A stretch of DNA of 64,000 nt, from contig NZ_JAMXOF010000001.1 in the NCBI RefSeq assembly GCF_024055595.1, positions 806,001 to 870,000 of the forward strand, read 5' to 3'. Positions 37,766 through 46,183 of this stretch are shown one piece after another. Position 1 is the first letter of the stretch. Each line of letters starts with the position of its first letter. The translations under genes were made by a program, and so were the position numbers. The DNA is from Mucilaginibacter aurantiaciroseus. GTDB taxonomy: Bacteria > Bacteroidota > Bacteroidia > Sphingobacteriales > Sphingobacteriaceae. The notes under the pieces are model-generated. The model saw only the letters and a program-made list of their open reading frames with translations, searched no databases and had not been told where the DNA came from.

Positions 37766-38686
37766 CTACAAGGTTCTTTTTTCGATTTTTACAAAATCTA
37801 CAAACATCATAGTTTTAGCGAATAGGTTGATCTTAGTATTATCAAAAATTCCAAAGTTATCTCCTACATTCAGGTTCAAGACCATGGCTTGCGAAGTGAA
37901 GTTTTCTAACTGCAAACCGCCAGGAGTAAAACTTTCGTTAGTATAAACAGCAATAGTTACTCCGTCCAGCATAGTCGTAATGGTAGCTTTGCCGTTTACA
38001 TACTTCCAAAACATTTCATAAGTATGCCAGCCTTCAGTATAGGTCATTGGCTTTTCTAACTTATTATTCAGGATATTTTGGTTTGGGGTAGTGCCGTAAA
38101 ATAGATTACTGGCCATACGTGTTGTTTGGCCGGCGCCATAAGTGTAAGCTTCCATAATATCAATTTCGCCTTTAGTTGGCCAGCCATTACCTTCAACAGT
38201 CCAAAACGCCGGCCAGCTCCCATACGTTTCAGAAAAGCCTTTGTATACAGATGCATCATCCTGGGCCAATAATTTTATAGAGGCCGTAAAATGATATTCC
38301 TCGTTATTTAGCGGCTGGTAATGCGCCTTGGTGGCGAGATTACCCGATTCATAATAATTTGCCGAAACTTTTTTTGCAGTAATGCATAAGCAAGATTTTC
38401 CGTCCAGGTTTTGAATAGAATTTGCAGTGGGAATGTACATACATTTATTAGAGTTATAATCAAAACGGTTAGCAGCCTCCCAATTGGATAGTTCTGCTGC
38501 CGTAGTGAAATCAGCACTAAATACATCTGCCCATGCCCCGGGTGTGGTGGCTGTGGGGCCACCTGTACTAACCGGTGTTACAGGTGATGTTTTTTCCGTT
38601 TTTTTGCATGCGTTTAGGCTTGTCACAAAAAGAAACAAACCAAAGCTGATTAGTAGCCTGGATTTTTTTGAATACATAAATTTCAT
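37766..38686 (-). CDS. GH16-family glycoside hydrolase lipoprotein (paralog)
   Basis: A 306-aa protein with a lipoprotein signal (VTSLNACKKT) and a Thr/Pro-rich linker (about 28-50) before the GH16 fold. The motif is KGEIDIMEAYTY, preceded by WPAFWTVEGNGWP and followed by HTYEMFWKY. It is closely similar in layout to the next GH16 enzyme (73-bp gap), so the pair arose by tandem duplication. It probably acts at the cell surface on beta-1,3- or mixed-linkage glucans or galactans; the exact substrate is unknown. The large regulator gene diverges from its 5' side. Confidence 0.88.
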   Translation of the reverse strand: MKFMYSKKSRLLISFGLFLFVTSLNACKKTEKTSPVTPVSTGGPTATTPGAWADVFSADFTTAAELSNWEAANRFDYNSNKCMYIPTANSIQNLDGKSCLCITAKKVSANYYESGNLATKAHYQPLNNEEYHFTASIKLLAQDDASVYKGFSETYGSWPAFWTVEGNGWPTKGEIDIMEAYTYGAGQTTRMASNLFYGTTPNQNILNNKLEKPMTYTEGWHTYEMFWKYVNGKATITTMLDGVTIAVYTNESFTPGGLQLENFTSQAMVLNLNVGDNFGIFDNTKINLFAKTMMFVDFVKIEKRTL

Positions 38687-38761
38687 AAACTTTAGTTTTT
38701 AGATAGAAAAATTGGTTTCTTGGTTATTCTGCAAAGAATTAATCGCTTTGCAGTTGGTATA

Positions 38762-38791
38762 CAAATGTAACCTTGCCTGATACGAATAAAC
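38762..38791 (-). promoter_or_regulatory. Candidate promoter of the GH16 pair
   Basis: On the minus strand TACATTTG (plus-strand 38762-38769 as CAAATGTA) fits the TAnnTTTG -7 box and lies about 75 bp upstream of the GH16 start. The -33 element is only TTTA (about 17 bp further). The remaining intergenic DNA up to the regulator's start at 39013 is AT-rich and carries the palindrome ATTGATAATCAAT near 38900, a possible regulator site. Confidence 0.4.
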
Positions 38792-39012
38792 GGGTAATGA
38801 ACTGGACAGAAAATGGACAAGTGTTTGTAAATAAATAAGACAAAATAAAGACTATTTAATATAATACTTACAGTAAAAACGGACAAATAAATTATAAATA
38901 ATTGATAATCAATTTATTGTATAATAGACATGTTAAACTAAACTTCTTATTAAAAAATCAGATAAAATTTCACAAACCCTTTAAAAGTATAGTACATTGT
39001 ACTTTACCAGTT

Positions 39013-42000
39013 ATGAATTTTATGAGATTAAAAAGCGCTTTTAAATGGGTTGCTTTTGTGGCTTGGTTTATACCCGGCGCGGTTTTAGCACAGTTAAAAA
39101 ATTTGGGTTTGCCAGAAATTAATAATTTTTCTGCAAATGAATATCATGCCCATCCTAACTGTTTTGGTGCAGTTCAGGATCAGCAGGGTATCATGTATTT
39201 TGCAAATCTACAGGGTGTTCTGGAATATGATGGAGTAAAATGGCGCACAATAACGTTGCCTAATTCATCTAGTTGTACATCGCTTGCTGCAGATAGAAAT
39301 GGACGAGTTTATGTAGGTGGAAGAAGTGAGTTTGGTTATCTGGATAAAGATTCAACCGGCTACAACCGCTATGTTTCCTTATTAAAACATATTAGTCCCA
39401 AGGAGCGAAACTTTAACGAGATATGGAATACCTACATCACCGCCGAAGGGGTATTATTTACGTCTTTTGAGCAGTTGATTTTTATTAGTAAGAAAAAGGC
39501 GAAAATTTATTACCCTCAGGTACATTTCGGAAAGTCGTTTAATGTAGGCGGAGATATTTATATAACAGATAATGGCCGGTTAATGCGTTTCGCGGGTAAA
39601 ACATTTATACCCGTAACGTGGGGCAGCTATTTTAAATACCTTTTCATAAGCGGCATTGTTAAAATAAGCGATAAGCAATTCCTGGTAAGTGTAAACAGTA
39701 AAGGAATATTTTTAGTTGATGGTGACAAGATATCTTCGTGGCTGGGACAGGTAAATTTTTCTTTCTCCAACTATGGGTTAGATAAAATGATTATTTTGGA
39801 TAACCGATATATCGTTATTTCATCACAGTTATCCGGTCTGTTTATAACTAAATTAAACGGAGATATAATTTACCATATTCAGGAAGAGAACGGACTTGCA
39901 GGGGATAACGTAACCGGCACATACATTGATTCTGAAAAGAATTTATGGGTTACTTTAATTAATGGTATAACCTATATCCCACTTTTTAAACCTTTTACTT
40001 TTATCAACGAACGATTAAAGGTAACAGGCATAGCATATTCTTCCGCTTCTATTAACAAAAAACTATATCTGGCAACATCCGAAGGTGTATTTTATACATC
40101 TCTTCTGACTAATAATCCAAGTTTCAAAAAAGCAGATATTTCGGGTTTAACCTGGAGCCTCAACAATATTGACAGCCTTATCTTCGCAGGGAATGTAAGT
40201 GGAGGTTATACACTTAATGATAAACAAATTAGATCGGTGGCTAAATCAGGTACTTGGTTGTACCTGCTTATTCAAAACAACGAAACTGTTATTAGCGGCA
40301 CCTATTACGGACTAGAGGTATTCACCAAACATGCTGGTAAATGGGTAATGAAAAATAAAATAAAAGGCTTTAATGAATCATCTCGTTTTTTAATAGAAGA
40401 TAAGTTAGGTGATATATGGGTAAGCCACGGTAATAAAGGTGTTTTTAAGTTAAGACTTAACAAACAACTGGACAGCGTTACAAGTATTAAAACTTTTAAT
40501 GCGTCAAACGGGCTTCCTTTTAATTTTGATAATACCGTATGCAAATTGAATAATGAAGTTGTTTTTGCCACTCATACCGGCGTTTACCGTTTCAATTTTG
40601 ACCGGGAGCAAATAGAGCCGTATACCGCATTAAATGCTGTTACAGGTAAAAAAAATCACATAGAGCGTATTTTTCAGACCGATAAATCACACTTCTGGAT
40701 TGTTTTTAACGGAGGTTCTGTAAGCAAGGTGGAAACCGACGGTAGGGATCATTTTAAAATAATTTTCTCAACCAATAAGTTCCAGGGAAAACTGGTTAAT
40801 TCTTTTGAAAGTATTAAGCGCTTGGATAAAGATCATATTATTTTAAGTACGCAGGATGGCTTTGCAATTTATAACGAAGGAGAAGAGGATGCAAAGTCTG
40901 GTGTGGTATTCAATTTTAAGGCGTTTATATCAGAAGTAGAATTAGGTGCAAGTCCTTACCTGGTAGTATCGGCAGGATATAATGGTAACAGAAAGCCAAT
41001 TCTTACCATTAAACAGAACTCGCTTAGGTTTTCTTTTTCTGCCAATCATTACGAAGATGCAGCTAATACCCAGTATCAGTTTATTTTGTTAAAACACGGC
41101 GAAGAGGAAGCGTGGATAAATAAATGGTCAAATGATAATTATAAAGATTTTACCAATCTGCCTGCCGGAGATTATATTTTAAAATTGAGAGCGAGAGATA
41201 ACTACGGTAAAATTAGCTCGGTTGACACATTTAAGTTTGAAATAGAGCCCCCCTGGTTCCAGGAAACGTGGGCATATACGGTTTACGTTGTGGCTTTTTT
41301 ATTTTCTGTATTATTTTCAGCCAGAACGATCCGCGGAAGGTTTAAAAAACAGCGATACCGTCTTGATCTGCAAAACCAGCAAATCCTTTGGGGAAAAGAG
41401 AAAGAACTGGAGCAAGCTAATCTGATTGCTCAACGGGATATACTTGCTTTACAGAAAGCAAATCTTGAAATAGAAGGCATATCGCTTTTGGAACGTGAAC
41501 GGCTCCTTAATCAGGAAAAACTAATTAAAGCACTGGAGCTGGAAAAAGAAAAGCGGGTATTAGTGCTTGAAAAAGAAAAGTTTCAGGCAGAAATGGAGCA
41601 TAAAAATAATGAGTTAACATCACTAACGCTCAACATAACTCAAAAAAATGAATTTTTAACTAAAATAAAGACTCAGGTAAACAGGGTTCTTAAGGAATCA
41701 ACCGAGGCTGATGTAAAAGAAAACCTGCAGCAATTAGAGGCTTTTATACATAAGGGCATGCAGTCTAACCGTGAATGGGAAAAATTCAAAGATCACTTTG
41801 ATATTGTTCATAATGACGTATTAAACCGTCTGAAAGAACAGTACCCCGACCTTAAAACCTCCTCCCTAAAGCTTTGTGCGTTTCTAAAAATGCGCCTGTC
41901 TACCAAACAGATAGCGGTTTTAATGAATACCTCGCCTGATACAGTAGCCAAATCCCGATACCGGTTAAGATTTAGACTGAAGCTGGAAAAAGGGACCATG

Positions 42001-42027
42001 TTAAGTGACTTTCTTAATAATTTTTAA
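39013..42027 (+). CDS. Two-component-propeller/Y_Y_Y sensor with LuxR-like output
   Basis: About 1004 aa from the internal ATG at 39013, chosen because it gives a good signal peptide (WVAFVAWFIPGAVLAQ). The frame itself is open back to 38902. The periplasmic part contains many propeller blades (ENGLAGDNVTGTYIDSEKNLWV, IEDKLGDIWVSHGNKGVF) and a Y_Y_Y domain (LPAGDYILKLRARDNYG). One membrane helix (AYTVYVVAFLFSVLFSA) is followed by a long Glu/Lys/Leu-rich coiled coil and a C-terminal helix-turn-helix (TSSLKLCAFLKMRLSTKQIA, MNTSPDTVAKSRYRL). There is no kinase core. It is divergent from the GH16 genes and is their likely carbohydrate-responsive regulator. Confidence 0.85.
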   Translation: MNFMRLKSAFKWVAFVAWFIPGAVLAQLKNLGLPEINNFSANEYHAHPNCFGAVQDQQGIMYFANLQGVLEYDGVKWRTITLPNSSSCTSLAADRNGRVYVGGRSEFGYLDKDSTGYNRYVSLLKHISPKERNFNEIWNTYITAEGVLFTSFEQLIFISKKKAKIYYPQVHFGKSFNVGGDIYITDNGRLMRFAGKTFIPVTWGSYFKYLFISGIVKISDKQFLVSVNSKGIFLVDGDKISSWLGQVNFSFSNYGLDKMIILDNRYIVISSQLSGLFITKLNGDIIYHIQEENGLAGDNVTGTYIDSEKNLWVTLINGITYIPLFKPFTFINERLKVTGIAYSSASINKKLYLATSEGVFYTSLLTNNPSFKKADISGLTWSLNNIDSLIFAGNVSGGYTLNDKQIRSVAKSGTWLYLLIQNNETVISGTYYGLEVFTKHAGKWVMKNKIKGFNESSRFLIEDKLGDIWVSHGNKGVFKLRLNKQLDSVTSIKTFNASNGLPFNFDNTVCKLNNEVVFATHTGVYRFNFDREQIEPYTALNAVTGKKNHIERIFQTDKSHFWIVFNGGSVSKVETDGRDHFKIIFSTNKFQGKLVNSFESIKRLDKDHIILSTQDGFAIYNEGEEDAKSGVVFNFKAFISEVELGASPYLVVSAGYNGNRKPILTIKQNSLRFSFSANHYEDAANTQYQFILLKHGEEEAWINKWSNDNYKDFTNLPAGDYILKLRARDNYGKISSVDTFKFEIEPPWFQETWAYTVYVVAFLFSVLFSARTIRGRFKKQRYRLDLQNQQILWGKEKELEQANLIAQRDILALQKANLEIEGISLLERERLLNQEKLIKALELEKEKRVLVLEKEKFQAEMEHKNNELTSLTLNITQKNEFLTKIKTQVNRVLKESTEADVKENLQQLEAFIHKGMQSNREWEKFKDHFDIVHNDVLNRLKEQYPDLKTSSLKLCAFLKMRLSTKQIAVLMNTSPDTVAKSRYRLRFRLKLEKGTMLSDFLNNF

Positions 42028-42149
42028 AAATCAAAGGCACTGTTATTAATAAAATTTATTTGGAATATCAGTTGGGTATAGAAGAAATTGTCTCATCGCT
42101 GGGATAGTGTGCGCCAAGATAATCCTTAAATACCATTCGGGTTTAGAAT

Positions 42150-42319
42150 CTTATTTCAATTTTCGGAGAATCGGCATCCTAGCCTTTACTACCGGGCCAG
42201 GAACAGGCAACGGAGGGCGGATAGCGTTACGCTTTCAATACCCTGCTTCAGAACGCACATCAAATGCCGATAATTTCAAGCAGGGCCGCATGGCTTTGCT
42301 TGAAAACCTATATTTATGA
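42150..42319 (+). pseudogene. Possible SusD/RagB C-terminal fragment
   Basis: Within an otherwise non-coding gap, one frame reads GPGTGNGGRIALRFQYP then ASERTSNADNFKQGRMALLE. The R(F/Y).YP.(S/N)E.(T/S)(T/S)N.(D/A)N pattern is like the last 40 or so residues of SusD-family nutrient-binding lipoproteins. Everything upstream of it is lost. The match is short; chance similarity cannot be excluded. Confidence 0.35.
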
Positions 42320-43240
42320 AAAGGATATTAATAGTAGTGTTGGCGTTTTCGACAGCCACCATCATACCTGCTTTTGCGCAGGCACAAAACAAAAATTTAA
42401 TAATTGTACACTTGATGGTATGCATTGGCAAGAAATATTCTGCGGTGCAGATACCGGGATGATGAAATCTGCCTTTACTAAAGATAATGAGAAAGTACGC
42501 AAAAGGTATTGGTCTGCTACCGTAACTAGCCGACGGAAATTAATTTTCCTTTTTTTATGGATGGTTATTGATAAGCAAGGGCAGATTTATGACAACCGCG
42601 ACATTGGTAATAAGTTTTAAGTGGCTAACCCTTATTGTTTTATCCAAGTTATAATGGAATATTTACAGGCTTTGCGATTGAAAAGATGAATACGAACGAC
42701 CCAATTACTAATTTCAATATGAACGTGCTTGAATATCTGAACAAGCAGAAAGGTTTTGAAGGCAAAGTTGCCGCATTTTCATTATGGGAGTGGTTTCCGC
42801 AAACACTGAATATACATCGCTTTGGCTTGCTGGTATACTCGGGTTATGCTGACGTGAAGAACCGATGCCAATGCCCGCTTAAGCTATTTGAATCAATTAC
42901 ATCATAAGGTTCCGCCTTACTTGGGCGACTCTACTCGTTTAGATTTTCTTACTTATGAATTAAGTAAGGAATACCTAAAGCAATATTAACCGCGCGTATT
43001 AAATATCGCTTTTGATGAAACCGATGATATGGCACACTCAGGCAATTATAAATTTTACTTAGACCGGGCTAAACAGGAAGATGGCTACCTCCCAGCATTA
43101 TGGGCAATTTTGCAAAATGACCCCTTTTATAAAAAATAACAATACTTTAATAATCACCTTTAGAGGATGGGTTACTTTCCTCCCTTACCGCTTATCCGAA
43201 TGCGTTAATGCATTAAATCCTGTAAATTTTATGATTTACA
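42316..43240 (+). pseudogene. Alkaline-phosphatase/sulfatase-like hydrolase with several frameshifts
   Basis: A start and signal peptide are readable (MKRILIVVLAFSTATIIPAFAQ), then the frame breaks near 42405. Other frames carry on in order: TLDGMHWQEIFCGADTG, DKQGQIYDNRDIGNK, YPSYNGIFTGFAIEKMNTND, NMNVLEYLNKQKGFEGKVAAF, PPYLGDSTRLDFLTYELS, NIAFDETDDMAHSGNYKFYL and NDPFYK. These are conserved stretches of an alkaline phosphatase-superfamily enzyme seen in Bacteroidota. At least four frame changes and internal stops are needed to join them, so the gene is dead. The metal-ligand DETDDMAH motif survives as a relic. Confidence 0.8.
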
Positions 43241-43327
43241 GTCTTTGATCTTTAAAAGCGGATCTTTTAGCAACGTCTTTTTATTTACAAATAAGGATAC
43301 TAATGCGATATTGCTATTTTTGTAGGG

Positions 43328-43816
43328 ATGATTGAGCTGAATGAATACGAATGTGAAATGCTGGACGCTGTGCTGGAGGCCTTTGGAATCCCGGATAGTT
43401 TAACCAGACCACAATTACTCGAGCTTTTTGACCAGGACGAGGCAACAGCTTTTGCCCTTGTACAGATCCTTACCCGTGAAGGATTTATTGCAGAAACCGG
43501 CAAACACGGTGATTACGACCTGCCGGAAAAACTTGTGCTTAAACCCAAAGGTGATAAGTTTCTCAAAGCAGGTGGGTTTGTTTGCCGTTATAAATCAGAA
43601 CAAGAGAAACCTGTGGAGGTAAATGGTACCCTTTCTAAACTGCAACAGCAAAATATGAAGCTACAAAACGAAAAGCTGCTTCATCAATCTCAATTAAGAA
43701 AAGTTCAAACCAACATGGAGAAGCGACAGTATTTATTATACGCGCTAATCGTTATTGCACTTGTAATAGGGTATTTAATTGGCCATGCGGTTGGTACACA
43801 TGGTGTGAAAAAATAA
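43328..43816 (+). CDS. Hypothetical protein with coiled coil and C-terminal membrane anchor
   Basis: A 162-aa protein of no family I know. Residues 1-85 are a compact domain (EYECEMLDAVLEAFGIPD, LTREGFIAETGKHGDYDL) that may be winged-helix-like. Residues of about 95-130 form a Gln/Leu-rich coiled coil (LQQQNMKLQNEKLLHQ). A single membrane helix (LLYALIVIALVIGYLIGHAVG) is near the C-terminus, so it is probably a tail-anchored protein facing the cytosol. The gene stands alone between two decayed regions. Confidence 0.65.
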   Translation: MIELNEYECEMLDAVLEAFGIPDSLTRPQLLELFDQDEATAFALVQILTREGFIAETGKHGDYDLPEKLVLKPKGDKFLKAGGFVCRYKSEQEKPVEVNGTLSKLQQQNMKLQNEKLLHQSQLRKVQTNMEKRQYLLYALIVIALVIGYLIGHAVGTHGVKK

Positions 43817-43877
43817 TTAGCCGCTTGTTTCACATTTTGTAGTAAAAGTAATTTATAATTTTTAAAAAAAGTAGCGT

Positions 43878-44087
43878 TTATAAAGCTTTTATTTCTGTTT
43901 TTAATTTCTTTTTAACTTTCTTTTTCAGGTAGTCTTTGGCATGCTTTTTTAACTAATTTGCTGCAGCATGTATCTCTCCTTTTTTGCGGATGTATAAATA
44001 AGTTATGGCCCCGGCGAACATTGCACCAATGGCTAAACCTGCAATTAAAATGCCGCTATTATCCTTTTTTTTGAATGAGTTTTTCAT
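43878..44087 (-). pseudogene. Short YtxH-like membrane protein interrupted by a TAG
   Basis: The frame starts with MKNSFKKKDNSG, has a membrane helix (ILIAGLAIGAMFAGAITYLYI), and stops at a TAG (43953-43955) after 44 residues. It continues in the same frame with LKKHAKDYLKKKVKKKLK and ends at TAA (43878-43880). Helix plus a basic helical tail is the layout of YtxH-like stress proteins, so the TAG probably replaced a Gln codon. The truncated 44-aa membrane peptide could still be made. Confidence 0.5.
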
Positions 44088-44185
44088 ATCAAATTCTTTT
44101 TAAATGGATGTATTTAATTACGATCCGGTTATTGATATAACTACCTTAACGCAGGTTTTGTTTACATAATGTTAGCCAGTGCTTG

Positions 44186-44781
44186 TTATTTCCAGCTGGT
44201 AGTAAACCGATACTTACCAGATCCGGCTTCTGTAAGCTGGTATCCCGTAGTATTTTGTTTGGCTTTGATTACTGCAATTGCTTTGCCGTTTTCGGTAACT
44301 GTTCCATTGTTTTGAGTAGGTACATAAATGGTTTCGGTTGCATTTGCCGGGATCTTCACATCCAGAAATAGTTTCCCATCAGCAATTTTCCAGTGCGATT
44401 TTACCACGTCATAATTCGTTTTATAATCTGCATTAGCGTAAGTTAAAACACCACCTTTAGTTGGTTTAACAGTGATGTGCTTGTACCCCGGTTCATCTGT
44501 TTTGGTATCTATACCCTCAATAACGCGGTACATCCAATCGCCAATGGCACCATAGGCATAATGGTTATACGAGTTCATAGATGGGGCTTCAAAAGTTCCA
44601 TCGTTTTTTTTATCGGTAAAGCCACGATGGGTAAGTGGCCTGCAATAAAAGCTTATAAGCGACATCGGTATGGCCAAACTTGCTCAACACGTGGCAAAGG
44701 TAGGGCGTGCCTAAAAAACCGGTTGTTAAATGATAATTGTACTGTTTGATGTTTTTAACCAGCCTTTGCGCGGCCTGTTGT
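44186..44781 (-). pseudogene. GH78 alpha-L-rhamnosidase C-terminal fragment
   Basis: The right part (44640-44781) reads QAAQRLVKNIKQYNYHLTTG and FLGTPYLCHVLSKFGHTDVAY in one frame. After a frameshift near 44640 the frame continues with MNSYNHYAYGAIGDWMYRVI, GYKHITVKPTKGG and a C-terminal beta domain. This is the last third of a Bac_rhamnosid (GH78) enzyme, which removes terminal alpha-L-rhamnose. The start and catalytic core are gone; the piece ends abruptly at a junction with an oppositely oriented GH36-like fragment. Confidence 0.8.
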
Positions 44782-44782
44782 T

Positions 44783-45609
44783 GTGAACGATAAGTTTAAA
44801 GACCTGCATAAAATGGCTGATGAAATTAAAAGCCACGGCATGCGCCCGGGTTTATGGACACGCCCTTTAATTGCCCGGAAGGACGATAGCAAAACCCTGC
44901 TTTCTCCCAAAATTCCGGGGCGTGGGCAGGACGATGAACTAATCCTGGACCCAACCATCCCAGAAAACATCACCCGTATAAAACGCAACATAGCGCTGTA
45001 CAAACAATGGGGTTACCACATGGTGAAGCACGATTACAGCACCTGGGATATATTTGGCAAGTGGGGTGTACAGATGAAAGATACCTTTACCGCCCCGGGC
45101 TGGAAATTCCACGACCAAACTAAAACCAATGCCGAGATAATGAACCATCTGTACGGCGCCATTCGCGAAGCGGCCGGTGATATTTACATCATTGGCTGTA
45201 ATACCGCCAGCCATTTGTCGGAAGGCGTGTTCGAGCTTAACCGTATTGGTGATGATACCAGCGGCAAGGAGTGGGCGCGTACTAAAAAGATGGGCGTTAA
45301 AGCCCTTGGTTTCCGCCTGCCGCAAAATATACCTTTTATGCGGCCGATGGCGATTGCGTAGGTATAACCAAAGATGTGCCAAGGCATAAAACCCAAAAAT
45401 GGCTGCAGTTACTGGCAGAAAGTAGCTCGCCGCTTTTTATATCTTGCCGAGATAGGTTTATTGGTACTAAGCAAAAGGCCGCCATTAAACAAGCCTTTGC
45501 CAATGCCGCCCGTATACAACCAAACGGCGAACCTTTAGACTGGCTAACCAACCAGTACCCCGAAAAATGGAAACTGAACAACCGCGAAGTAACCTTTAAC
45601 TGGGATTGA
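44783..45609 (+). pseudogene. GH36-like alpha-galactosidase fragment with a frameshift
   Basis: The fragment begins inside the gene, at NDKFKDLHKMADEIKSHGMR. It includes PGLWTRPLI, the catalytic-type HMVKHDYSTWDIFGKW (Asp in KHDYS) and IGDDTSG. Near 45325 the frame shifts by one; the next frame reads YTFYAADGDCVGITKDVP, then RHKTQKWLQLLAESSSPLF, and ends at TGA 45607-45609. The N-terminal beta-domain is missing because of the joint with the GH78 fragment. No active enzyme would be made. Confidence 0.75.
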
Positions 45610-45658
45610 TTTTATCATCGCCAAAGGCAAACTTTAAAACTTATTAAAGGTTAGGTAA

Positions 45659-46141
45659 ATGATGGAAAACGTAGACTTTAATGAAGTGCTGATACATGCG
45701 GCACGCAAAGGGGAGGTTCTTGTAATTGAGGAGCTTTTAAAACAAGGGGTAAGTATAGAGGCCAAGGATGCTAAAGGGTACACGCCTCTAATAATTGCCT
45801 GCTATAATAACCAAATTGAAGCGGTTCGTTTTCTGCTGGACAACGGCGCTGATATCAACGGTGCCGATTTTGGAGGCAACACGGCGTTAATGGGCGTTTG
45901 CTTCAAAGGTTATGCCGATATTGCTCAATTACTCATCTACAGCGGCGCGAACCTTAACCAAATGCACGGCAACGGGGGTACAGCCCTGATGTTTGCCGCT
46001 ATGTTTGGCCGTAATGATATGCTGAAACAATTGCTTGACGCTGGTGCGGATAAAACCCTAACCGATGCGCGCGGATTGACGGTTTACGATATCGCCGCTC
46101 AGCAAAGCAACGAAGGCGCACTTGCTGTTTTAAACGCATAA
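45659..46141 (+). CDS. Ankyrin-repeat protein
   Basis: A 160-aa protein made of about four ankyrin repeats: AKGYTPLIIACYNNQIEAV, GGNTALMGVCFKGYADIA, GGTALMFAAMFGRNDMLK and a final DARGLTVYDIAAQQ. Such small proteins mediate protein contacts; in some bacteria an AnkB-type protein lies beside a catalase and supports it. Here the gene is convergent with the catalase operon and shares a terminator with it. A link to catalase is suggested by position only. Confidence 0.88.
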   Translation: MMENVDFNEVLIHAARKGEVLVIEELLKQGVSIEAKDAKGYTPLIIACYNNQIEAVRFLLDNGADINGADFGGNTALMGVCFKGYADIAQLLIYSGANLNQMHGNGGTALMFAAMFGRNDMLKQLLDAGADKTLTDARGLTVYDIAAQQSNEGALAVLNA

Positions 46142-46142
46142 A

Positions 46143-46169
46143 AAAGCGCCTTATTAAATAAGGCGCTTT
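46143..46169. terminator. Bidirectional terminator
   Basis: AAAGCGCCTTA (46143-46153) pairs perfectly with TAAGGCGCTTT (46159-46169) over a 5-nt loop. Flanking A and T runs on both sides suit termination of both the ankyrin gene and the catalase operon. Confidence 0.8.
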
Positions 46170-46183
46170 CTAAATATATAATA

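Noticed and set aside
44939..45396. Minus-strand frames of 147 and 70 codons
   Set aside because: They are shadows of the GH36-like fragment, whose motifs on the plus strand are clear.
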